Shown here: piece by piece, positions 54,819 to 64,000 of the stretch | Position numbering within the stretch: the stretch's first letter is position 1 | How the letters are laid out: each line of letters opens with the position of its first letter | Source of the DNA: Chlamydomonas reinhardtii | Lineage: Eukaryota; Chlorophyta; Chlorophyceae; Chlamydomonadales; Chlamydomonadaceae | Reading direction: 5' to 3' | Assembly: GCF_000002595.2 (NCBI RefSeq) | Contig: NC_057017.1 | Location: 3,657,475-3,721,474, forward strand | DNA length: 64,000 nucleotides | The notes under the pieces: generated by a model | Databases searched by the model: none | What the model was told of the DNA's origin: nothing | Seen by the model: the letters and a program-made list of their open reading frames with translations, nothing else | Program-made: the position numbers and the translations under genes

Positions 54819-57800
54819 TCAGCTGTAAGCCACCTTGACCAGCGCCGGCCGCACCAGCAGCTCGCCCAGGCGGTAGCCCTTCTGGAACACGCCCGTCACG
54901 GTGCCGTCGGGCACATCGTCGCGGTCCTCGCGCATCACCGCCTCGTGCAGGTTGGGGTCAAAAACCTCGCCCTCGCCGCCCACCGGCTCCAGCCCCTGCT
55001 GCCTGCGGGCGTTCGTTGTGAAGCGGGTGGCGTGTTTGCTGGGATTTTGGAAGAGGGTTCTGGTTTGAAGCAGTGCAGCTAACGGCCGGCGGAGGTGCGG
55101 GGTTGCAATACTGGCAGTACCGCACCCAACCCAGATCGGGAAAAGAAGAACGATTAGCGTGCAGCGGCGCTCCTAGCGCACCCAATTCACGTCAACAACA
55201 AAATCGCAGTGCTCCCGGCAACGTGCCCCTACCCAAACCCACCACCTATGCACCGCCCACATGCCGACGCGCCCAGCATGTACAGCACACACACACGCAC
55301 GCATACGCATGACCCACTTGAGGAAGGCCTCCAGCTGCCCCGCCAGCGCCTGGTAGGCGTCGTGCACCGCCGCCTCGCCCGGCGTCTGCGGCTTGATGCT
55401 CTGCCGCGCGCGCTCAAAGTTATCGGCCATGCCCAGCAGCGGCTTCAGCACGTCGGCCTTGGCGCGGGCCGTGGCCTGCTCCCGCTCCAGCTCCGCGCGC
55501 CGCCTGCGCAAAGGGTCAGGGAGCACGCCTTGGCTCACGAGGTTTCGCAGTTTTGGCCTGGCAACCCTCACGGGTAGCGCCCGTCCCCATATCCGTCCCC
55601 ACTCCCGAGTTCCCGGCTCAGCCCTCCCACCTCCGCTCGCCCAGCCCCGCACATTTGCCCGCCCACGAACCCACGAACCCGAGCCCGCAAACGCACTTGG
55701 CGTTGTCAAAGTCCGCCTGCAGCCGCGCCAGCTGGTCGCGCGCCGCCAGCACCTTGGCCGCCAGCGCCACGTCGCGGTCAGACACGCCGCCGCCCAGGCC
55801 GCTAGGCACACTGAAGCCCCCGCCCAGCCCCCCGCCGTTGCCCAGGTCCGAGGCCGAGGCCTCCTCGCCGCGCGCCGCGCGCTCCTGCCGCTCCCGCGCC
55901 TGCTGCGCGCAGGCCGCCACCGCCTCGTATCGCTCCAGCAGCAGCGAGCGCAGCGCCCGCGCCTGCGCCACCTCTTGAGGCGAGGGCTGCGGCTTGGCCT
56001 TGGGCGGCTGCGGCTGCGGCTGCGGCTGCGATTTCTGCTGCGGTTGCTGCGGCTGTTCGGGCTTGGCGCTCTGCACCTTGATGCGGATGCCGCCCTGCCC
56101 CGAGCCCGGCTTGGCCGTGGGAGCTGTCTGCTGCGCCTCCGCCGCGGTGCCGGCCGCACCGCCGTGCGCCGCGTCCGCCACTGCCTCCGCTACAGCCTCG
56201 TCCAGCACCAGGTTGGAGCCTTCCAAATCGGCAGTAGCAGTGGCAGCAGTAGCAGCCGCGGTACCCGATGCGCGCTGCTCGCCCTGCTCCGAGTCTGCCT
56301 CCTCCGTCTCCGCCTCCTCCTCGCCCTCGTCAGCGCCCTCGTACGGCAGGGGCGTGTAGAACCCATCCACCGAGTAGCTGCCGGGCAGCTGCGTGCCAGC
56401 GGCAGCGCCACCAGCGGCCTCGCTGCCCGCGCCGCGGCCGACACCCAATCCGGCGCCGGCTGTAGCTGCCGAAGAGGCAACGGCCGCAGGAGCAGTAGGA
56501 GCAGAAGAAGTGGTGGTGGGAGCGGCAGCCCCCGCGGCGCGCGGCGGCGCCTGCTGCTCGCTGTCCACGTCTAGCTCGATAAACTGCAGCGGCGGCGAGC
56601 TGGGCGCTGACGCGTTCGCCGCGTGCACCTTGCCCCTGCCCCTGGCCTGGCCGCGGCTCGTGTCGGTGGCCGTCTCCGCCCCGCGACCGCTGGTGCTGGC
56701 GTCAGCTGCGCGTGGCTGCCCCGGCGCAGCCTCCACCCCCCCCTCCGCCTCCTCCTGGTCAGCGCCATCCTCCTGATCCTGCGCCTCCTCCGCCAGCGTC
56801 TCATCGACTGACGCCAGCGCGTTAGCCCTCTGCGCTTGATTGCACAACGGGGAAGGCAGGTGTCAGCAAACTTAGATGCGCAGGTGAACAGACGAGGCCC
56901 AGGTTAATTCACGTTCGCACCCTAAGCCCGAGGCGCACTGCGCCGAATGCGCACCTGCAGGTCAGGGTCGGCCGCCTGCGCCTGCTTCGCCCTCTGGACG
57001 GGCTCCGCCTGGTCCCGCTCCCGCTCCCCCTGTTGCTGCTGCCCCTGCTGCTGCCCTTGCGCCTGCTGCTGCTGCCGCTGCTGCTGCTGGCGCGCCGCCG
57101 CCGCCTCCCTCCAGGCATTGAGCAGGGGCCTGTCCAGTGCCGCCACGGCGCGCACCGCCTCCGACACCACAGCCTGACTGAGCTCGCCCTCCCGCGCCTG
57201 CGGCCAGACACACAGGGAGTGGGCGGGCGGAGCACGGCGTCAGCGCATTGGGAATTGAGCTAGTGACGGGCCCGTGTGGCGTTGTGGAGTGATGCACCGC
57301 CTCGACTTGGCTCCTCTTTTACTCCCACGCCCTTCGCCACGCATCGCTCGAACCCCCCTTCTCCTCCCCCTCCCCTCCCTCCCCTCCCGCTCGCCCCTCC
57401 TCCCCCACCTGCAATACGTCCAGGTAGCTGCTCAGCCAGGAGCGACCCGGGTGCGCGCCCAGACGCGCCAGCCACACCTGCGGACGGCAGTGGGTGCTGG
57501 GGTCAGTGGGGGCACTGGGGGCAGAGAGGGCGGGGAGTCGCAGGCGTGATCGAGGTTGACGACGGGGTGCGGGGCACAGGACGGCGCGGAGCGAGTGAGG
57601 GCGCGATAGCAGCGGGGATGGGGTGCGGCGGCAGGCAGAAAGGACGGCAGGTAGGCGCCCTGCAGGCGCCATGCACATGCTGAAAGGAACAAAGTGTGCG
57701 CGACGACGCTGCACACACATCATCCTCAAAGGGCGCTCCCGGGAGCTTTTGTGCCAATCTCAACAGCATGAATGTACACAAACATTTCAATGTAACAGGT

Positions 57801-59989
57801 GGGGCCGATGCTCACCGGCAGTCCGGCCAGGTCGTTGGGCGCGAAGGCCGCCAGCTGCGCCCCACAGCGGGCCAGCACGGCCTCCATCCAGGGCCTGAGG
57901 CGGGAGGGAGATCGAGGCAAGGTAAAGACGGACGGAGGGAGGGGCTGTCAGCAAAAGAAGCGGTAGCGGCAGCCTCCGTGGGCAGCCTCCACAGCACCGC
58001 AGTCAGCAGTGTTGGCTACGGTGACACAAACATGACGTGGCGCAGCCTCCCCAGTAGGCCCCAGCACCACCTCAGAACGGGATGCCAAGCCCCTGCGCTG
58101 AAGGGCTTCCCCGTCACTGTCGAATGCCATTCCGTGGTCGAAGCATAGGCCATGCTCTCCTCCTCGCTCTTCGCATGGGTTCGGTTTAGTTTGGGCTGGT
58201 ATCTACAACCCCCGCCCCCCCGGCCTGAGCCCTGAACCTCTCGCCCACCCTCTCGCCCGCCCTCTGGCGCGCCCTCCCGCCCCCTCCCTCTCGCCGCCCC
58301 GCCCGCTCGCCCCCCGCCCTCCCAACGCCCCGCCCACTCACGGCGTGGGGCGCACGCCGCAGTCCGCCAGCGCCGCCAGCGCCGCCGCCAGGCTGTCCGG
58401 CCCTGCCTCGTGCAGCACCTCCCGCAGCCGCCGCAGCAGCCCAACCAGCAGGCGCTCGTCCAGGTAGCGCAGCGCCACCACCGACACCAGCAGGCTGGAG
58501 GGCAGGAGGGAGGGAGGAGCGAGTGGCGGAGCGGAAGGAGGGGCCGAAGGAAAAGCAAGGGGACGGGAGGCGAATGGTGAGATTAGGCTTGCGTAGCCGG
58601 ACTGCCGGAGCCGACCCCCGCACCCCCATCACGCGGCTGTCTCGTGTCTCTGGTCTTTATACTTAAACCGTACATGGCAGAAACAGACCCCGGACCCCCG
58701 CACACCCCCGCAGCCCCGCACCTGGCCGCCTGCTCCGCGCTGGCGCCCGCCAGCCGCCCCGCGCCCGGCTCCAGCGCCAGCTCCGCCATGCCCTCCAGCA
58801 GGTCGCCCAGCTCGCCGCGGCCGCGCAGACCCAGGCCGGCGGCGGCGCGGCGGCCGCCGGGCCCCGCCAGCAGCTCCGCCAGCCGCGCCGCCGCCGCCGC
58901 CACGCAGGCGAAGTCGGCGGCCTCGGCGTACGTGAACAGCAGCGCCTGTTGTTGGGCGCGATTACGGTTTCGGCTTTAGCAATGGCTACGGTCACGGTTG
59001 TAACTACGGTATGTACAGGTCGCAGTCGGCGGGAAAATGTACGGGGCGGGCATTGACTGGCTAGCGCTCCCACATCAAAAGGACATTGGCCAGGGCATGC
59101 AGGCATCAGGTGCGTCAAAGTTGCCCTGCCCCCGCAACGCACGCACCCGTATCTGCTGCCAGTCGCCTGCCGCCCGCAGCCGCTTTGCCAGCAGCCCCCG
59201 AAGCGACTGCTGCTGAGCCGCCGCCTGGCGCTCCCGCTCCCGCTCCCGCTCGGCAGCGGCCTCAGCCGCAGCCGCCGCAGACTCCTGCTCGCGCCGCGCC
59301 GCCTCCGCTGCCGCGGCCGCCGCCGCCGCTGCGCGCTGCCGCTGCGCCGCCTCTGCCTCGGCGCGCGCACGCGCCGCCGCTGCCGCCTCCTGCTGCTGCT
59401 CCTGCTGCCGGCGCTGCTGCAGCCGCGCCGCGCGCTCCCTCGCGGCGCGCTCCTGCACCTCCTGCACGTGCCTCTGGAAGCGCTGCCGCAGCGCCGCCGC
59501 CTCGCCGCGGCGCCCCATTCGCTCCAGGGCCCGAATGGCATTTGCCACTGCCTGCGCATCGCGCGCCAGGCTAAAGCTCAGCTCATCCTCGTCGTTGTCA
59601 TCGTCCTCCTCCTCCACTTCATCCGGTGCCGCGCCCGCCACGCGCTCAGGCTCCGCCTGCCGCTGCCGCTGCTGCTGCATCTGCATTTGCTGCTGCTGCT
59701 GCTGCTGCTGCTGCGCGGCCTGCTGGCGCCGTCGCTGCTCCTCGGTGGCCGCCGCAGCCGCTGCCGCCGCTGCCACCTGCTGCTGCTGCCGTTGCCGCTG
59801 CTGCTGCAGCTGCGCGGCACGGGCAGCGTCTGGCTGTAGCTGCAGCCGCTGCGGCTGTAGCTGCTCCAGCAGGCGTTGTAGCGTGGCGTCGTCTGGGTTG
59901 TAGCCCATGCGCGACAGCGACTGCAGCAGCCGCGCAGCCGCCTCAGGGGATGTGCGCACTCCGCCGCTCGTGCTCGGGCCAGCATCCTC

Positions 59990-60029
<40 letters not shown>

Positions 60030-62058
60030 GGGGTCGGTGGGGGAGGAGGCGCAGGCGTGGGCGGCTTGGGTATGCCCATCCCACGTGGTTGCAGCATGGG
60101 CTGCGACCGGCCCGCCTGCTGCTGCCGCTGCGCCTGTGCCTGTGCCGCCTGCTGCTGCGCCTGCAGCAGCGCCTGCTGCTGCGCGGCCGCCTGGGCCGCC
60201 GCTGCCGCCTGCTGCTGCTGCTGCTGCTTGGCCTGCTGTTGCAGGTGGTGGCGGCGCAGCAGCTCCGCCATCTCGGCGTCACTGGGCCGGTGCCGCATGG
60301 CGGCGAAGGCGTCCAACAGCTCAGCCAGGCTGCGGCATGGGAGACAGGGAGCGCATGTGAGTTATGACGGACATGTTCTAATATGCATTGGGGAGAGCGC
60401 AGTGCGGGAGTAGAAGGTCGTTCAAGGGTACGCGGATGGCCGTGAGGACGTAAGAGAGAGTCACGACACCACACCAGCACAATCAATTGTCCTCCCACCG
60501 CAGCGCCGGTATCACACACAGCCGCACCTCCTCCGCCCTCTGCCCACCTGTTGGAGTCCACGTCCCGCTCCGCCACCCGACCCTGGCCCTGGCCCTGCGC
60601 CGGAGCTTGCCCCTGCGCCTGCGGCGCCGTCTGCCTCGGCTGCGGCGGCCACGCCGCCTGCCATTGCTGCTGCGCCTGCTGCGCCTGCTGCTGTTGCTCA
60701 CTGACGAGCTGTCGCACCATGGCGTTGCACAGCTCGGGGTCGCGAACGCCCGCCGCCGCCAGCGCACTGGCCAGGCGGGCCACCTCGTCCGTGGTGCCAT
60801 AGCGGGGCAGGTGGCGCCTGAGGGGGAGAGGGGGGGGGGTGGCGGAAGGCGGGGTTTAGAGGGGGCGGAGGAAGCGGGCGAGGGAAGTGACGGCGCAAGC
60901 GGGTGAGGTTACACTGTCACAGTGCACGGGCACGAAGAGTAAAACTCGACAATGCATAGGGGTACCGTGGTGGTGGAGTTGTGGCTTACTGCATGCCCCC
61001 AAACCCACGGCCACACAGCGGGCTGCACAGGCCGTATCAATCTCCGTCTGACCCCTCTCCTCCCCGCTTACCTGGCGCTCTCCAGCATGGCTCGCCGCGC
61101 CGCCTCCCGCCGCGCCTCCTCCTCCGCCTCTGCCTGGCGCCGCGCCGCCGCCTGCGCCGCCATGTTCAGTTGCAGCAGCTGCTGCTGCAGCGCCGCGCGC
61201 CGCCGCGCCTCCGCCTGCGCTGCCTGCGCCTGCGCCAGCTGCCGCATGGACAGCGGCGGTCCCGCGCCACCGCGGCGGCGCGGCTCCATGACGCGCGGCG
61301 CGTCAGACACCAGGTCCAGGAACTGCTCCGGGTCCTCGCCGCCCCTGCGTACCGTAGTATGAAACATGACTTGCGCGTTGCAGGCACGTGCAATGCCTCG
61401 GCTCCGGCCGACGACAGCCCTCACACATGCCACGTCGCGCCAGCAGCGATGCGTATCCGTCCCAACAGGCTTGCCTGCCTGCCTGCCTGCCTGCCCCTTT
61501 ACTATTGGTGCTTTACTCAGATGCCGCGACCCCCCCACCCCCCGTGCCCCAGTCGACCCCTCACCCGCCACTGAGCAGCTCCATCAGCTGCTGCAGGTCG
61601 CGAGGCCGCCGCCCGCCGCCGCCCCGGCCCCCCGCTCCAGCCCCGTAGCCGTCCTGCTCGTAGCACCGGGGAGTGCGATGCAAATCCAGGGGGCACATGT
61701 TCACGATTGTAGTCTGGCATGCTTAGCGAATGACGCAGCGTCACAGTCACAACCCGGCTCCCAACCCGGCTCCAACACCCACAAACCGGATACAAGAATC
61801 CGCATGTCAGCCCCTTCTCACCCCGAAGGCTCCACGAGCCACCACATGCAATGACCGTGCGGTGCTGGGCCGGTGTGGCGCCGCGCGGCGTCGACCCGCT
61901 GTGAGGACTGCGGCCGTACTCAGGCGGCCGTCACGGCAGCGCAGCGTCCCACAGATGGGTGCTCGGGTGGTCGGAGCGCGTGCTGCAGCAGCCAGCGTTG
62001 CGCCACCGCTTGATGCGGCTGCGCTCGGCCGCCCGCGGCAGCCCACGAGGGGTGAAGC
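54819..62058 (-). CDS. Helical-repeat (OPR-like) protein with C-terminal GrpE domain (≥13 exons, ≥1,440 aa)
   Basis: Exons: 62058-61822, 61653-61565, 61344-61072, 60817-60548, 60329-59147, 58945-58722, 58494-58342, 57894-57816, 57477-57409, 57197-56955, 56829-55697, 55503-55318 and 55002-54819. All twelve junctions are in phase. The first exon reads like a chloroplast transit peptide (Ala/Ser/Arg-rich) but has no ATG; the start lies upstream in an exon I cannot fix. Next come Gln/Arg-rich coils mixed with ~38-residue helical units (VARLASALAAAGV, LLDAFAAMRHRPS, LLQSLSRMGYNPD). A denser group has ADCGVRPTPPWMEAVL, close to the OPR consensus ending in PPxxW, and LARLGAHPGRSWLSS. OPR proteins in Chlamydomonas bind organelle RNAs. 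The end is a full GrpE: LQADFDNAK, LGMADNFERA, then GEVFDPNLHEAV and DGTVTGVFQKGYRLGELLVRPA. GrpE is the nucleotide exchange factor of Hsp70/DnaK. No Met occurs in the two exons before the GrpE core, so a separate GrpE gene is unlikely. Confidence 0.75.
58162..58213 (+). repeat. Dispersed repeat, copy 2
   Basis: Matches 47713-47768 and lies in an intron of the OPR-like/GrpE gene. Confidence 0.85.
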
Positions 62059-63326
62059 CTGCCAGTGGGGAAGACGCGGAAAGGTGTGATGAGGAGAGGC
62101 AGGTACCCGGCGTGGCGTGCTCAGGACGAGTCGGCACACGCGCTCGCTGGCATTCAGCAGCGCAACCCATATCAATGCAGCGCTGCCTTGAGTTCTAACA
62201 CTTGACACTGCCGGTGCTGGGCCCGAGCGCGGAGGCGTCAAGCGCCAGCGAAGCCTCCTCGCGGAGTACCGGCCCGAGAATTAAGCCGCCCAAAGGCCGC
62301 AGATCTACAGGTTGCCCGACACAGGAGGCACCGGTAGACTCACCCTCATGCTAGGTAACTGCGTTTACGCTCCAGCGCTCGGGCGTTCAGCGAGTCGTAT
62401 TGGAATGTCTCAGTTGGAGGACCGCAGATGTAGATAGCACACTCTTACTTATCTTTGTAGTTAATAAGGGTCTTATATAATGTTCAGTCAGTGGGAAGGG
62501 GCGCAATGTGTCGGCGCGGCACCGCTGAGCGTGCAAGTTTTGAGCTATGATTTGATGCCCGCAATGACGAATAGCCGCTGCCATTAGCTCTTCATGTGTA
62601 TACAAGTAGCTCTTCATGGTCCAAGCGCACTGCAGTTGCACAGTTAGGAGGGCCCGAGGGTCGCAGGTTGTCAAGTTTGTGCAATTTCGAACAGACGATG
62701 GCTGACATTTTGCAATATTGCAATGTGTTGCTACTAACAATTTACAATCACTGGGCATTCGAGCGAGCTCTAGACTTCTCTCGAGCCCGGTTTCTTGCGT
62801 AGCTTGCAAGGTGCAAGGTTTCGTCCCACTGCGTGCAGTTTTTTGCGTGCAAAGTTTAGGCATTCAACAGGAAACGGCCTGCGACTGACAGGAGGGAGTG
62901 TGCCGGAAACTGGAAAGCCCGCAGCACTGCTGTCACCCAACTAAAGCTTACCTGCTGTCCATTCAATATAATTTTAACAGCAGTTAATTGGATAACAGGC
63001 CAGGGCTCAAGGCAAGCGTGACCGAGTAAGGCAGGATCCGGGCCGGGTGTTGAAGACCCCCATTCTTCGCGAAAAGGGAGCTTGCTGCATTTGGGAAGAG
63101 TAGCTTAGCAGTGTATACTTAAACGCTGCCCCTCAGGGCCTTGAATGCTGCTGTATTCGTGGTCCACCTGTCGACGGTCGCTTGCCCTAGAGGAAGTCGC
63201 ACGGAAGAACGACCCAACAAAGCAGGGCGTTGCCCTCGCGCCTATAAAAGATGCGAACGTAGCTAATAGTCTCTAGGAAGCTTTCACCTGTCGGGGCTGC
63301 CGCCGAAGCAGCCCGGCTCAACAACC
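62059..63326. promoter_or_regulatory. Upstream region between two divergent genes
   Basis: 1.27 kb between the first identified exon of the OPR-like/GrpE gene and the coiled-coil gene. It must hold the missing first exon of the former; an ATG at 62170 (MGCAAEC) is a candidate, though its visible donors are phase 1 and do not join. From 62400 to 63000 the sequence is AT-richer than anything nearby. Confidence 0.45.
63243..63250 (+). promoter_or_regulatory. TATA box of the coiled-coil gene
   Basis: TATAAAAG stands 77 bases before the ATG at 63327, a normal distance. It is the clearest TATA box in the window. Confidence 0.6.
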
Positions 63327-64000
63327 ATGGGAGGCAACGACGACCGGGGCCTGGACGGCCCCGACGAGTCTGCGACGAGCTTTGGAAGCTTGCCGCCTCC
63401 AAGAGCAGTGAAGTATGCATGGGCGCCCTCTAACGACCGGGTGAACCATGAAAACTTCCACCGCATGCTGGAGGAGTACCGCACGTGTAAGAAGCGCGAG
63501 CGGGACTTGGAGCTGAAGATTAAGCAGTGAGTCACAGCAAACAGGCGGGCGGCATTGTCGGGGTAGGGCTTGGGGGCCTCAGGCAGCACGGAGGGGTGAG
63601 CGTGTGTGGGGGTGCACGAGGGCTTCGTGGACGGCCCAAGCAGGCCGTGGACTGCCTGTAAGTCCTGGAGCAAGGCGTTTCGGTCCTTTGGCGCCCTGGC
63701 AGCACTACTGCCTCACAGCATGGCCATCGCAGCGCACATCTGTGCCGCCCGCGTATGTTGGCACACCGCGGCACCCTTTGCCCCCCATTGCCCGCCTGCC
63801 CTGCCGCCTGCATCCCCTCTCTCAACCCTGCCATCACGCTACAACACCTTCGTCCAGGCTGGGCGCGCAGCTGGCCCGCACCGAGGAGGCCGCGAAGCGG
63901 GCGCTGGTGCAGACGGACGCCACCGCCAAGGGCGGCGCGGCGCAGAAGCTGCTGGATGCGGAGCGGGCCATTGCCAAATTGCGGGCGGAGAATGCCGAGC
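63327..64000 (+). CDS. Coiled-coil protein, 5' part (runs off the window)
   Basis: Exons are 63327-63526 and 63858 to the window edge; donor CA|GTGAGT and acceptor CCAG keep phase. The start MGGNDDRGLDG follows ACAACC and is the first ATG after the TATA box. The visible part is a short acidic N-terminus, a segment KYAWAPSNDRVNHENFHRML and then a long Lys/Glu/Ala/Leu coiled coil (KRERDLELKIKQLGAQLART; KLLDAERAIAKLRAENAE). The family cannot be told from this fragment; ciliary, centriolar or cytoskeletal proteins are common among such algal coils. Confidence 0.7.

Noticed and set aside
55393-56574. 393-codon plus-strand frame
   Set aside because: It lies antisense to the GrpE-containing exons, which have a recognisable domain and consistent splicing.
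59086-60413. Plus-strand Ala/Cys/Leu-rich frames
   Set aside because: Antisense translation of CTG/CAG-rich exon sequence of the OPR-like/GrpE gene.
1-64000. tRNA, rRNA and other structured RNA genes
   Set aside because: I looked for GGTTCGA-type T-loops and conserved rRNA blocks and found none with a supporting cloverleaf; the few GTTCGA hits fall in exons or lone intergenic sites.
1-64000. LTR or virus-derived elements
   Set aside because: No long direct repeats with TG..CA ends, integrase or capsid motifs were seen; the only clear mobile elements are the KDZ transposon and the LINE-like frame.

Overview
The window looks like nuclear DNA of a Chlamydomonas-like (volvocine) green alga. It is GC-rich and its genes are cut by many short GT-AG introns, mostly with GTGNG or GTAAG donors. 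TGTAA, the poly(A) signal of these algae, follows several genes. Long TG/CA microsatellites and Ala/Gly/Gln/Ser-rich protein inserts are common, and one intron carries a short interstitial array of the Chlamydomonas telomere unit TTTTAGGG. All gene models here were made by hand from ORFs, splice consensus and codon phase.

Layout. 813-10373 is an apparently intact 9.56-kb DNA transposon with ~315-bp terminal inverted repeats and a perfect 8-bp target-site duplication (805-812 and 10374-10381). It carries a seven-exon KDZ (Kyakuja/Dileera/Zisupton) transposase on the plus strand. A seven-exon gene of unknown function runs convergently on the minus strand, and large 168-bp and 90-bp tandem arrays lie between the two. 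10558-12492 is the open 3' part of a LINE-like reverse-transcriptase protein. 14049-18344 (-) is a DOMON plus cytochrome b561 membrane protein, 18760-22569 (-) a long low-complexity protein, and 23214-25808 (+) an F420/NADP-oxidoreductase-like protein. 27118-30635 (+) and 30903-32098 (+) are unrecognised proteins. 33140-34832 (+) is a bZIP transcription factor. 34833-40324 is gene-poor. 40325-43682 (-) is an ankyrin/MDM2-type RING protein and 44398-46662 (+) a PHOSPHO-type HAD phosphatase. 47792-50654 (-) is an EndoU endoribonuclease and 51695-54263 (-) a secreted expansin. 54819-62058 (-) is a long helical-repeat (OPR-like) protein whose last three exons encode a complete GrpE domain. 63327-64000 (+) is the start of a coiled-coil protein that continues past the window.

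The host genes do not form one pathway; they are an ordinary eukaryotic run of singly transcribed genes. The two points most worth following are the two-gene KDZ transposon, whose second protein I cannot assign to any family, and the apparent fusion of helical repeats to GrpE, which is supported by consistent phase across thirteen exons.
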